From NCBI GenBank assembly GCA_030762175.1, contig CM060831.1, positions 75,555,001-75,619,000 on the forward strand: 64,000 nt of DNA, written 5' to 3'. The notes beneath the pieces were generated by a model. That model saw only the letters and a program-made list of their open reading frames with translations, was not told the DNA's origin and searched no databases. The number at the start of each line of letters is the position of its first letter. Within the stretch, counting starts at the first letter, position 1. Shown in pieces: positions 22,744 to 34,235 of the stretch. The position numbers and the translations under genes were made by a program. Source of the stretch: Metallyticus violacea. Lineage: Eukaryota > Arthropoda > Insecta > Mantodea > Metallyticidae.

Positions 22744-22810
22744 GGACATGCCCTTGAACTGCTGCCTCCAGCATACCTAAATAATACCGTAGCTACCATA
22801 GCAACCTGGA
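22744..22810. repeat. 60-bp repeat, second copy
   Basis: Nearly identical to 21642-21703; see that entry. It lies just downstream (plus strand) of a 62-codon minus-strand ORF at 22749-22561 that shows no known motif. Confidence 0.75.
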
Positions 22811-23571
22811 AATTCATAAACTTCTTTTAAAGGATAAGAGAAACGACGGGGGTGGGGTAGAAGAAAGCTTAAAACCAGCTGCAGTAGCTATGAATTTATC
22901 TCATACCTGTTTGTTTTATAAAAGGGAATTGGTGTAGGTTTCGCTGTAGGGAAAATACGGGCGTTTCATTGTTTTCACATATATTAACAGAGCAAGAAAA
23001 GGAAGGTAAAGTTATGGAGCGGAATGACAAGCAGTGGCTTGAAATGAAAACACCGTCTGCTTGTTTTCTCAACCGGAAGAATAAGAAAACGAAGGAGAGG
23101 CAATGAAAATTTGTGTTTCTGTTTAGCTTTTATTCTTTTGAAACACTGGCAGGGAAGCGCTTAAGTCGGTGTTATTATTTTTTATGCAAAAGAGACAAAT
23201 GATAACTGAGATATTCGTTTTTGTAGGTAGAACAAGGTTTCTTTCCCAAACCGCACACAAACTATGTATATTTCAGTTCTGCGGGCATCGTTTCTGTGAT
23301 TTAGACTTTTGGTACAACAGAGAACGACTTCGACGTGTTTAATATTCTATCATTCAAACTCCAAAGTAACATTTTCCTTATATTAGAACCTACTTTTTTT
23401 TTTTAATTGAGAACGCTTATTTAGGATTCCAAAAATATACGAAGTCTTAATGAACTACCCCGCAATAAGTATAGATGCTGTAAAGGAGTCTTAAATAAAC
23501 AACTTGAGAAGGGCAATGTGTTTTCTACAAAGAAAAATAACGTAGTTATAGGGTAAAAAATAAATTAAAAT

Positions 23572-23690
23572 TAAATGCTGATGGGTCAGTGTTAAAGCAA
23601 GATGGGGTAAAATTTTGCCATAGAACGTCTTCAAACTTGTTTTGCGAGAGAGAGAATCCCCATTTTCAATCAGCGTATTCAAGATTAATG
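23572..23690. repeat. Short dispersed repeat, partner at 3838-3965
   Basis: This is the second copy of the short repeat described at 3838. The minus-strand reading frame is open for 63 codons here (23682-23491) but is broken in the other copy. Confidence 0.5.
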
Positions 23691-23772
23691 TTTTAAAATC
23701 TCAGAAATGGTGCATTTAAGGATATATGTATATGACACTTAACAACGGTTTTCTGCTTTGTCGTGTTATGTA

Positions 23773-24686
23773 CGCGTTGTGATTAAAAAATAACGACAAT
23801 ATTCGTTTTTTAAAAAAGTCTTTATTTATTCATAAACATCAATCCTGTCCCCTTCAGAGTAATCCCCTCCGGATATAATACACGTGTGCCAGCACTTTTT
23901 CCAATCTTGGAAGCACTTCTGGAACTCACTTTTCGGTATGCCCTTCAGCTCTTGCAGCGATTGTGGTTTTACCTCATCAATGGTGGCAAAACGTCGTCCT
24001 TTCATGGATTCTTCAGTCTCGAGAATAGAAAGAAGTCACAGGGGGCCATGTCCGGCGAATATGGTGGCTGAGGGAACATAACGGTTTTGTTTTTTGCCAA
24101 AAAATCGCGAAGAAGCATTGAGGTGTAAGCAGCAATCTCAGAATAAATTTTGCTGCTACACGTTTCAAGCCCAAAGCATCCGAAAAATTTGCTTGGCGTG
24201 AACCAAATGATATAACGACATCATCAGCAACCTCTCTGATATGATTCGGCGATTTTCCAGAATCATTTTCTTCACTTTTTGGACGTTGTTGGCGGTTATT
24301 GATGTGCTAGGGCGGTAGTCATCTTCAACGTCTTCACGGCCTCTTTGAAACGTCTGTACCACTCGTAAGCTCTTGTCTTGCTCATAGTAGACTCGCCAAA
24401 AGCCACAGTCAACATTTGGAATACTTTGTTCTACCTTATTCCTATTTTCAAGCAAAATTTAATACAAATTCTTTGACCCATCTTTTTCGAAAGTAAAAAA
24501 AATATCCAGAGCACACCAAAACACGTCTAACCTTTTGGACTGTCAACAATGAATAAACATTCTAAATAGCTGAAAAGGTCAACATTAGTCAGAAACATGT
24601 GTACCAATAAGCTAAAAAAAAATTGAAAATCAGATTTATGAAACTCGTGAAATGAAAAATTGCCGTTATTTTTTGATCACACCTCG
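23773..24686 (-). mobile_element. Internally deleted mariner with TIRs and TA sites
   Basis: The left end 'cgcgttgtgattaaaaaata' and, on the minus strand, the right end 'cgaggtgtgatcaaaaaata' form a terminal inverted repeat of about 29 bp. TA sites flank the element at 23771-23772 and 24687-24688. At 914 bp it is about 350-400 bp shorter than a complete mariner, and the missing part is the middle of the transposase. A second member of the family lies at 60210-60821. It looks like a non-autonomous deletion derivative that could once have been moved by an intact relative. Confidence 0.9.
23834..24481 (-). pseudogene. mariner transposase with central deletion
   Basis: The start lies near 24481 (MGQRICIKFCLK). 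The N-terminal helix-turn-helix part follows with FQRGREDVEDDYRPSTS, NNVQKVKKMILENRR and LKRVAAKF. The sequence then jumps to the C-terminal block: FLAKNKTVMFPQPPYSPD, then MAPCDFFLF with the third catalytic Asp intact, and RRFATIDEVKPQSLQELKG after a stop. It ends with GDYSEGDRIDVYE and a stop near 23834. The region with the first two catalytic Asp is gone, so no active enzyme can result. The deletion has no obvious repeat at its join. Confidence 0.9.
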
Positions 24687-24760
24687 TATCTTAATCGACA
24701 GTAGTGTTTCTGAAAATACTGCGTCGCGACTCGTGAAGAGCCGAAATGGATATCTAGAAC

Positions 24761-24893
<133 letters not shown>

Positions 24894-25271
24894 ACAATGT
24901 GACAAGATTGAATTCAATCACCCATTTCATTTAAAAATTTCCTTGAGTTATTTTAAGAAACATATAAATACCTCTATTTTACTTAAATGCACAGGATGTG
25001 TGTCAACTATTAATTACTTACTACATTTTATCTCTACAGCAGAATGGCCTTGGCCTGCCGCAGCAATCGCTGCATTACTTCCGTCTTGTGACATCGGCAG
25101 AAGGCAATATTACCGGGGAGCACATGATCCGAAACAAGTCTTGATGTTCATCATTAACGAAAATCCAATTACACAGAGATATAAGATGCAGATATTCTAT
25201 CCTTTTGGCTATCCAGAATTGATTCACTTCTTCCTTTTGGAAATTCTCTATAAACTTTGACTATTTAATTT
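24894..25271. other. Short intergenic stretch with one unassigned ORF
   Basis: A plus-strand ORF of 105 codons (24943-25260) ends just before the dispersed repeat at 25272. Its middle (25040-25130) is GC-richer, with a WPWPAAAIAALLPSCD peptide. I do not recognise it and the frame is not confirmed elsewhere. Confidence 0.25.
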
Positions 25272-25915
25272 AAGGCTGCAGTTTCAAAAGTCGTTTCATT
25301 AAATTGTTAATCTATCCTTAATAGATCAAATTATTAGTTGAAGTAACTGTAATTAGGCTGATAATAATTTTAAATTTACTACTTCATCACCAGATTTTGA
25401 GAATCAACATACTGAGATAGTGATGGGAAATTATGAAAAATGTTATTTTCATTAAATTGGTCTATAGTTTATTTTTATATGGAAGGAATTGAGATTTTAT
25501 CTAATGCACGCAGAATATTTTTGTTCCTCCTTAATAAACTAGCATTTAGCAGATTAAAAAAAAAAAAAACAAAAAAACAAAACAAAACAAATTCAGATTT
25601 TACCTGAAACAGTTTGATTGACAACTTAATCCTACTCTTCATTATGCAAGAGGGGTCCTTTGTGTATTGCTCCCATTTCTTCACAGAATGAAGCAACAGT
25701 CGGGTGTACAATGATCTATTTTGATGAAGTTGATCATTGTAACAACAATGATTAGAATTTCTTGAATTTTATATGGAGTTTGTTTTCTTCCACAGCTGTC
25801 GATGGAGAAAACAATATGTCCATATAGTGTTTTGCATAATATTACCTACGTATTGGAGCTATTTGACAAGACCCCTTTTTTACCAATTAAGGAGTTTGCC
25901 CAATGGCTACATATA
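25272..25915. repeat. Long dispersed repeat, copy 1 (partner 46680-47362)
   Basis: Over about 640 bp this copy and 46680-47362 share a collinear series of blocks: 'aaggctgcagttt', 'gatagtg(a/g)tgggaaatta', 'agaatatttttgttcct', 'aaactagcattt' and 'ggagctattt(g/a)acaag'. Overall identity by eye is about 70 percent, with small indels. Neither copy contains a significant ORF. The ends start and stop at the same place in both, so this is an old, non-coding, unnamed repeat family of at least 640 bp. Confidence 0.8.
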
Positions 25916-27053
25916 GCTATACACCTTTTCCAGTCATTTCCTTTGTATATCTTCAATGAAAATGTCATATAACCTTGTCGCTACTGTCACCAACTAATCT
26001 TTTATGGACCCTTCTGGTTGGTATCTTACAAAGAATATAACTGTGCACAATGTGCCACGTCGTTGCATTCGTTAAATTGAATTGATATAAATTCACGCTT
26101 TTTAAGTTGTTTCCATTAACTGATCACGACCATTTCATCAATTCTTCCTGGGACTGTATTATTAGATGTTGATATTGGTTTATTATTTTTTAAATTTTTT
26201 TTATTCTCATGTCTAAATATTGTTGACAACGTATCAGTTGCTGAAGGAAATAGTAATATTTCAACGATGGTGTGTGACTTACATGATTTAGCTCTCTTGA
26301 TGAAACAAGATAAGAGTCATAGAAGGAGTTCTGATTAACATTAATTTCCTTCAGATATGTTTGCAGTAAGATTCCTGAATAAGCTTTACTCTCTGCTAAT
26401 AATACTTAACATACAGCTGAGTGATGTTAGATCACCTATCAACGAGAAACCAAATTGTAAATAACTTTAAAAAAATTTACGAGGTATTGCTTTCTTCTCA
26501 TCTTGAGAGAAGCTGTTGTAGGCAGACACAGTACATTTCTTTCAGAATGTGTCCATTATCACCTCCGTTCTTTTTAAGAATGTATAACGAACTATTGCAT
26601 TGACTAGTTACGTAGCAACGCAACAGTGGATAGCCGCTAGGAGTTCAAGCTGGCTGGGTAATGGTTTTATCCAGAGTTTTTCCTTACTCTTAGAAAGTGG
26701 AAGCCAATATTGTTTTAAGGCGTCAAGGTCCCCGACAGCGCCATCATTAATTGATTTCATTTCATTCATCCACAGGTTTAAGAATCCTCGTGCATCATGA
26801 CCATATCACCATCGCCATCATGTCTACAAGGACAATAGTGTAGTATGGGGACTTTGGAATTATATATTTTGAAAATGTACTATTTTGTTAACATAGTAAA
26901 TATAACAATATGCCTGGAAAGGGTCTTTAATCGAAAAGTGATGCTATGTGTATGGGTAAGAAGAAGATGCATTAGCGTCTTTTAAAAGTTGAGCATCTCC
27001 CTTCGGTCTTTCGTCGGAGGTTCCTCTAAGAAGTAACATCTTCAAGAATAATC
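25916..27053. other. AT-rich intergenic stretch
   Basis: No repeat or gene is recognised. Short ORFs at 26421-26603 and 26600-26800 have no motif. Confidence 0.4.
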
Positions 27054-27610
27054 ATGACTCGAAGAAAACAAACCAGCGCCGCAGCGAACACTTCAACCCG
27101 AAGAACCAATAAGAAGACAGCTACCACTACAGCAACTCCGCCGCCACCTGCCCATTGCTCAAGCCCTGTTTACCTGACAGCCACAGTCAACGCAGTCAAT
27201 CGCCAACCCGTTCGATGTCCAGCACACCACACAACACCATCCATTGCAGTAATTACCGGAATCCCAAGACAATTTGCCGAGCGCTACCTTCTCCACAATG
27301 GCCCTTCGCAGTGAGAACGGCACGGATCAATTCAGTACATGGACCGTCTCCATTAGTTTGCCTCAACTTCTTGGAGGAAGTCGCGGTTCAGAAAGGAATA
27401 CGGGTCGCAGGGCAGCAGTACGAGATACAGCCTAGCCGTAAGCAGCGAACTCTTGTCTTGCTGCAGATGCTCCTCCGAATTCCGTACGCAGCCATTACTG
27501 CGACTGTAAATTCCTCACAGCAACTGTGACCAACACAAGCTTTCTCTTCCACGCCTTTTCTGCGGAACTTGAGGAAAGGATCGCTTCACGGGGCGGACAA
27601 CGTGCTCACT
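27054..27610 (+). pseudogene. Unassigned GC-richer ORF block
   Basis: From ATG 27054, 86 codons are open, with a basic, Thr/Ser-rich start (MTRRKQTSAAANTSTRR) and a Pro run. A second frame is open at 27155-27529 and a third seems protein-like to about 27600 (FHAFSAELEERIASRG). The block ends at a T-rich run at 27610. It could be the N-terminal part of a gag-like protein with frameshifts, yet no zinc knuckle or other domain is visible. Its composition differs from the AT-rich flanks, which suggests an insertion. Confidence 0.25.
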
Positions 27611-27739
27611 TTTTTTTTTTAATTTAATTTTTATATTGAAGTAGTTTCTTAATCTGGGGCAACTAAAGTGGCAACCTTCGAAGATCTGGTGGATTCTGGA
27701 GGCGGTGTTCCAATAATCACTGGGTGAGAAACTGATGAC

Positions 27740-28380
27740 TAAGAGATGTCATTTCTCCGAAAAAATAGACAATCTGCTTTCGCCTGTGCATTAATGGCAT
27801 TTAGACCCCTTTCAGAGGTTGGAAGTGTGAGTTGATTTTTAGGGACTCGTAATAAGAAACCTTTCCAAATAAACGACCCTATAGCTGATTTAACTTCATT
27901 TCAAAGGAGGATGGTTACGCCAGAACCTGGCTTACAAACCACACCTTGGACAATGAAAATATTTGGAAAAAAATGAACTCGCTGTATCAACTTTAGGAAC
28001 TTAGGAACGAAATTGATGTTCTTGAAGAAATTTACGAATACTATTAACAATATATTGAATCGTCTCCGGTAGCGTGGATAGAAATAACACCCAATATTTT
28101 GATGGTAGAAGTTATAGATACCCATGAGGGTGGGATTATAGAAGCGGAGCCAACGAGCATAGATATTGATTTATTCACATTAAGGATCGCTCCAGAATCT
28201 CTACAATGATTATGCAGAATCTCTTGAATATGAGGAAGAAGAAAACGACGGTAGATCATCGAAGCGACATTATAATAATTTAAACAAGGGAGTGACATAT
28301 CAGACACCCTGTAGTTCAGAGATGTAACATAGCAGAAGGAAGATGCATTTGTTGCAACATTATTTAAAAAAATCACATGT
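27740..28380 (-). pseudogene. LINE reverse transcriptase C-terminal fragment
   Basis: The minus strand reads in order IQEILHNHCRDSGAILNVNK and STIKILGVI (28300-28070), then in other frames LSKVWFVSQVLA (about 27940) and SAIGSFIWKGFLLRVPKNQL followed by LPTSERGLNAINAQAKADC (27890-27780). This succession matches the segment after the catalytic core of non-LTR reverse transcriptases ('SGAKLN..KS', 'IKILG', 'L..VWY.AQ', 'FIWKG', 'GGL.L.N...K'). Three frames are needed, so the copy is decayed. It is a different lineage from the LINEs at 10, 18 and 50 kb. No tail or target duplication was identified. Confidence 0.75.
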
Positions 28381-30155
28381 TCAGTATGGTAGAGTATTTT
28401 AGAAACCTGTAAGTCTTAGAAGTGCAGAGACGAATCATTCTTTGCAACTAGTTAGTTAAAGTGAACAAATCGAATGTTTAGTACTTATAAAGAGAAAATC
28501 CAACACAGTGCCGTTCTTTATGTGATCCTAAGTTCAATGTGTGATTTGCAAAGTTAAAAAAAATTAATCATTTGTCAAATAACAATTAGTATTAATCTAC
28601 TGAAAGTCTCTCTCAGGCGTAAGGTTCGATTTCCTCATCCGACTCGAACTTTTCGAGCCCGTCATTTCTAACTATGAAATCATGTATGTTAGAAACATAA
28701 TTATTAATAAAACGTTATATTATAAACTATTTTATTTCAGAATTAATTTTAATTTCCATAGGGAAATTTTTGTCAAGTCTTTAAAAAAATACAACCATTG
28801 TCACGAACTAAGACATCATAGGGTTTAAGACTAGTATTACGTGGTTTAATTATCTGGAAAGTAACTAAATAGTTTCTCAGTAACTTGGCCTGGAACGTGA
28901 GATGAAACGTCATTAACTTAAACTCTTACATGTGAATTAAATCACATTATAAATGTATTACATCGCACTGCTCAGCAAAGAGTTAACAGTAACATTCGTG
29001 TCCGTGAGCTGATATGGAGCAAGTGTAGATGAGAGAACAACTTGTAGTACGAAGTCAGTTCTGCTTGGAAATCTAACCTAACTCGAACGGCTGCAATTTA
29101 CTGGGAGCGTTTCCCACGCTTTCTTTAGCTACTGCAGATACACCTGACATCCACTCATGTTAAAGTAAATGGCCACTTACTTCTAGAAGCTTCCATGCCA
29201 TACTTTTAACCGCCGCTTCCAAGTAACGAACCATTACCCTCGCAATAATATTAAATGAACAAACATATACTAATAATTTAAACAATGCATGTATATTATA
29301 TGATACATAGTCACATGTGCCATAGGCCATTGAGAGAAAATGTATTTAGGAGGCCAGTTTATCATTGATTCATACATCATTTTATATTTATGGTAAAGCA
29401 TTTGCCTGTTAAATATACCGTCTTTAATAAACTTTTTTTTTTCCTGAAATATGGTTGTTAGAGAACAATGCTTTATTTGGATTTGTTGAGAAAACCGCTG
29501 AGTGCCCGGGTAGTGAAGGACTATGCTTTGTCACACTCGTTATATAAATATATTTACTAGAAGAAACCGTAACAACCTGTCTTATTTTTTACCGTGAAAA
29601 AATGCATAGATGACCTGATTTATACAGCAAAATATAAGAGTTCGATACAACTTATAGCAGTAAAAATTTAACCTCTTGTAATAAAAGTACAATGTTTCTG
29701 TAGTGCTTCGCAATGAGATGTTTAATTTTATATATTTATATATATGACAGTAGAAACTTTGGCAAAATTAATTCATTCAGTTCCTATGAATATTCGCGTT
29801 TTCCAGGCTGCAAAACAGGCTTTTCAGCTATAATAATTAAATTAATTTGTGACATTTTCGGCTCACTTAGCACAACCATCAGCGCCACATGTTCGAGCCT
29901 GGTCAATAGCATTACAAACATGGGTTTGGTTATCGGAGACTATCTCTAACTCTACATTTAATTAGTCCATTAAAGGAAATGACGTTTGAATACTACTAAT
30001 TTTAGTAATGCAATGCTCATGTTTTAAATGCTGTTCAATGAGCGGTGCGAAATAACGGTCATGGACACAAGGCATTTCATTGTGTCATACCCTTCGATGA
30101 TTATTCAAAAGAGGCAAGCATTTTCCAATGCTGGAAGAACGGAAACTTAGCAAAT

Positions 30156-30190
<35 letters not shown>

Positions 30191-31749
30191 GAAATACTAA
30201 AAATATATAGACATCGTATGCATTTTCTTGTCTAAAAGGGATTAAAAAGTATTTTCGATTATATTTTGTTTCATAAATCATTAAAAATACGATATATGTC
30301 AGTGCGTTATGGACACTGCATTACTGGCAGCTTGTCACACCAAAAAAGGAGGAAAAAAAAAAAAAAACAGCGCGCGCGACTTCTCCATTAAGAAACCAAC
30401 TTAAAGTATTAACTGAGTTACATGAGGTGTCTGTTTTCAAAATCTGACTCTGTAATTTTGTATCTATTGAAAAAATTGAAAAATAAAACAATTAATTATT
30501 TCACAAATATCCGAATTTAGGAAATTTTAAAAAAGTTTCCAGAACGGAGCATTACATAACTTTAATATTAAAGTTCAAATGAAATTCACCAACAAAAATC
30601 CCATGACATTTAATAAGTAGATAATAAACATAGAGTTTTGGAAGTAAATTAAATTTAAATTATGTTTTGGAACCAATTTTATGCATATGTCAAGTTTCGG
30701 AACCATATTTTGAACTTTATGTAAAGATGTTGCAATATTATTTATGTAATATTTTGATTTATTTAATTTAATTTATTGAAAATAATTCGAAGTTTTAATA
30801 AATTTATATAAAGGAATAAAATTACGAATATAAAAAAGAACCAAGCATCCAAGCTCCTTATCAAATAATAATAATCATATTGCGACACCCAAATGAGACA
30901 GACTGGTGTATTTTCTTCATTCTATAGCACCCTTGTAATGATGAAAATCTTCGTTATCTTTTCATTCTTCCCCATAGTGACTTTTCAACTGTCAATATCT
31001 GTTAGTTTTTCCAATTTCATTGTGACAGCAAGTGGTAAAAAATTATTAAAATATGTTATTTACCATTTTATTAATATTTTTAAATTCAGTTAGGAAACTT
31101 CTATAGTTTCGCTTTCAACAAACAAGGACCGATGTTTTTCTTTCTTAAAAATAATTAATTTGCAAGATTAAAGTTTGAAATGATATCACCCTGGTGTGTT
31201 TTGAATGTAGATTAAATAACTTTTCCAAGTTACGGGACAATAAATTGTGTTTCACTGTGTTGAAATTTTCCAAAAGCTTTTTTTGTAGTCTTCTAGATTC
31301 ATGATCGTTTCTCCCGCATTTATTTCCTTCTCAGTGCTTCCGTAAACCCAATCAGCAGGAAGGAACAATTACCGGCAGTGAAGAATATACTTTCTATTTC
31401 TTGAATGTGCTTTTGGGGGACCAATATTAAACCATTTCATTCATGGATATTTAATCCTGACTCCCACAACCCTCGGAAACCAGTTATATTTTTGTCATCA
31501 TGCAGTGTAATTCTGCTGCCCACGGAAAATATCCTAGACATGAGTATTTTATTCTTGTTAATTATTATCTCTCCTTTTTATCTGTTCCAATTAACATTCT
31601 TCACGACAAATGGATATTTACTTTTTATTCACAGGTTGCATAATCCGCTGTATTTAGAACTTGAGAAGGAAAATCTCTTAAGAAATGATGGAAAGTGTAT
31701 TTGAACAAGCAAATGGAATAAAAATGAATAAGAATAAATAAGAATGAAT
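28381..31749. other. AT-rich intergenic stretch with a poly(T) tract
   Basis: The only clear feature is a T31 run at 30157-30187, which may mark the tail of a retrocopy on the minus strand; the sequence beside it is not recognised. ORFs at 29713-29949, 30893-31093 and 31405-31704 carry no motif. An A run at about 30353-30367 is followed by a short cgcgcgcg stretch. Confidence 0.4.
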
Positions 31750-31829
31750 AACTTGTTAGGCCAAGAATTTTACAGTCCACTCTGGTAATTTAACCAGAGT
31801 GGTCTGTATAATTCTTGGCCTAACAAGTT
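31750..31829. repeat. 80-bp near-perfect palindrome related to mariner ends
   Basis: Arms of 37 bp (31750-31786 and 31793-31829) are inverted copies with two mismatches, separated by a 6-bp loop. The arm sequence 'ttaggccaagaattttacag' followed by 'tccactctgg' closely resembles the right end of the mariner at 5372-6591 ('tcaggccaagaacttttgca' then 'ccatccctgg'). The palindrome therefore looks like two mariner ends joined head to head with almost nothing between them. Confidence 0.85.
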
Positions 31830-32733
31830 CTTAATTTGAATGCTATTTTATTTTCAACCCAATCTCCCTTAAATTAATAATTTTTTTCCAGCAATGGTCC
31901 ATTTCAATAATCCCTCTCTGAAATGGTTTCGCGGAAGGCCCGCAAAATACCCCTCTGCAGTTTAAATCGCCTATTAATTTAATAATTAAAAAACTCTGAC
32001 AAACAAGGAAGAGTTTAAACTTTGAGAACAAATAGAATTCAAAGGAAGCCACATCTGTGGAGTATGGTGGATTGGTGGATGCTCAAAAATTATACTTCAA
32101 ATCTTCCAACCCCCCTAAAACTTTTGGGAGCAGGTGTATTGTCTTCATGGTTTTTCCCCCCTTCTTTTTGCTACCTATGACGATATCATAACTCAATTAC
32201 CAAGATTCGATATCCTCTCGTTAATGGCAAATGTTAGCCCTGGAAGAAAACCTGGGGTATGGTTGTAGAAAAATAACTTTACAATGTGGGAAAAGAGTGG
32301 TTCACGATTACAATATGATTTATCAAACAATAATAATTGCAAATATAATATACACGTCAAATAAATTTAATCTTAAACATAACTTACAACATGCAAAAGG
32401 TACAAACTCTGAAAATATTAGCTCAGTAAAAACAATAAAGTCAATAAAATATTTCGTACATTACCTGAACACAATCATGTAATAAATTATACTTCTTAAA
32501 CAGAAGAGCTTGAACACTGTTCACAATGTCATAAATTATTCCCTACTTATTAGAGTACCTACAAAAGGCAACTTTACACCCATATGCACATTTTACTAAA
32601 ACTTTGAGGTGGTACTTGGGTTACAGGACTTAGAAGTCTCCAGGACTGACACTTTTAGAGAGACCAATAGAAGTATAGCTCATGCTGTCTCGGAGAAGAT
32701 ACTCCTGTGAAAGTAAAGGAGAGCTTACCTGTC
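31830..32733. other. AT-rich intergenic stretch
   Basis: No element was recognised. Two short ORFs (minus 32052-31843, plus 32231-32482) have no motif. The left 9-bp target duplication of the next element lies at 32725-32733. Confidence 0.45.
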
Positions 32734-33308
32734 ATTTGGCGTTACAAGCAGGGCTGAAAGCACTAGTGATAGTGGGATCATGGAATCATGGAATCTCTTG
32801 CTGCTTACAACGCCCGAGCGACTGTCCAGTGTAATGAGGACATTATGAGGCGGGTGAAATATTTTAACGGTGGGAAATGTTTTTTTATTCCAATTTGCAA
32901 CTAATTCATATATACACACACACTAACCTAATCTGTCTGCTAGGCTTGGGCAAATCCTAGAAACCGGTAGACCCAGTGGTTTAGCGAGTAAATCGTTGTA
33001 ATTGTGGCAAACTGCTCTTATTCCAATTCGCAACTAATTCAGCGGCTAAATCATTGTGGAAAATCTGCTTCAATTCTGGAAGGATTAAAAAAGAGCATTG
33101 GGATAGTAAGTTCGCACTCGCTATCTTCACAACTATCGCATGATGCTCTAACCGCCTGAGCTATCGTGACACGTTTGTGAAACCTTATTATCTAGCTATA
33201 ACTGTGCATCACTACCTTTGGCTCTCTCCGCTATCGCTCGGGACGATTCCATGGTCCCATGATTCCACTAGCAGCCTACTGCGTTCAGCCCTGCTTGTAA
33301 CGACAAAT
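32734..33308. mobile_element. 575-bp TIR element with 9-bp target duplication
   Basis: The left end 'atttggcgttacaagcaggg' is repeated in inverse orientation at the right end ('ccctgcttgtaacgacaaat'), and the similarity continues inward for about 50 bp through a 'gatcatgg'-like block. The 9-mer ttacctgtc flanks the element at 32725-32733 and 33309-33317. Nine-bp duplications are typical of Mutator-like elements and not of Tc1/mariner (TA) or hAT (8 bp). The interior has no transposase, but on the minus strand at about 33175-33150 it shows an A-box-like 'gctcaggcggttagagca'. A partial relative lies at 13545-13760. It is probably a non-autonomous element. Confidence 0.8.
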
Positions 33309-33579
33309 TTACCTGTCTGTCAAAATGGTAACGTATAGCACGCGTAGCACTTTCGATAGGCCAGGAACCAATCATTAGTTGGGGAACCACCCTGATGTGA
33401 CCTAGTGAACATGGAGAGGGGGAAGCATTAGGCAAGAAGGAAATACGCATAAAAAGGGATACTCTGCAAACTACGTCTTTTCTCATTAAATTTTCCTCCA
33501 GTTGGTTTAAACGATTTTAATATTGTTCTCCAAGCACAATTTTACACTTTTTAAAAGAACCGGACAGTTAAATATTGTG

Positions 33580-34233
33580 CTATACTTTTTCCTGTAAATA
33601 AAACCGACTTTGTCTTTTTATTAGCATCTCTGTACTGTTTCGATTCTGCATGTGATGGTAGATCCAAGCCTCATTCACAGTTTCAGGTGGATGAACAAAG
33701 TAATTTGTTGCTGTTAGCAAACACTGGGATATTTTCATATGAAAATCGCTCAAAGCATTTTCATTAGCGATTCTTCTTGTAAAACACAACTTATGCATTC
33801 CTTTGAAATGCCTGTACCATCAGCAATTTCACGTAGTTTAACTCGCCAGTCACCTAATATATTTGTTTAATGAATTTGCTGCTGTTACATCTTAAGGACG
33901 ACCTACACGTGGATCGTCTTCAAGGCTACAGTAATTTTGATTCAACAGAAAATTTGTAGTCGTCAAAAATCAAGGAGAAGAGTCTCCATAAACCTTTATA
34001 AATTTGCTATGAACTTCTTTTGCTGTTAAATCTTCTTTTATAAAGAACTGTATCACAGCACATCTTATGGAATACCCACAACACGTCTGCTGTAGAAAAC
34101 TGTATTAAATAATAAATTTGAAACAATAAGTTGAAATTTCAAATTCATCCTTAAGACCAACGTACAAAACAATGAGCTTGCCAATTACATGACCACCAAA
34201 ACTGGAGGCCTAGAACTTTTGAGACTGCCCCGG
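33580..34233 (-). pseudogene. mariner remnant, N-terminal half
   Basis: The right end 'ccggggcagtctcaaaagtt' (minus strand) ends at a TA (34234-34235) and resembles other mariner ends here. Minus-strand peptides follow in order: VIQFFIKEDLTAKEVHSKF, EDDPRVGRP, VKLREIADGTGISKEC (around 33850) and then VNEAWIYHHM (near 33680), where VDETWIHH is expected. The first catalytic Asp position is therefore Asn. Multiple frameshifts are needed. The C-terminal half and the left end are missing. Confidence 0.8.
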
Positions 34234-34235
34234 TA

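Larger units (their letters stand above)
19862..23771. other. AT-rich stretch with internal duplications, possible intron
   Basis: No transposase, RT or tRNA-like sequence is found over about 3.9 kb. Two internal duplications are visible. A block near 20108-20230 recurs, diverged, near 21850-21970 (sharing 'aaatcacaatatttgt' and 'tctagcatact'-like ends). A 60-bp block at 21642-21703 recurs at 22744-22810 (sharing 'cctaaataataccgtagcta'). The low repeat load just downstream of a promoter-like block would fit an intron, which is inference only. Confidence 0.4.
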
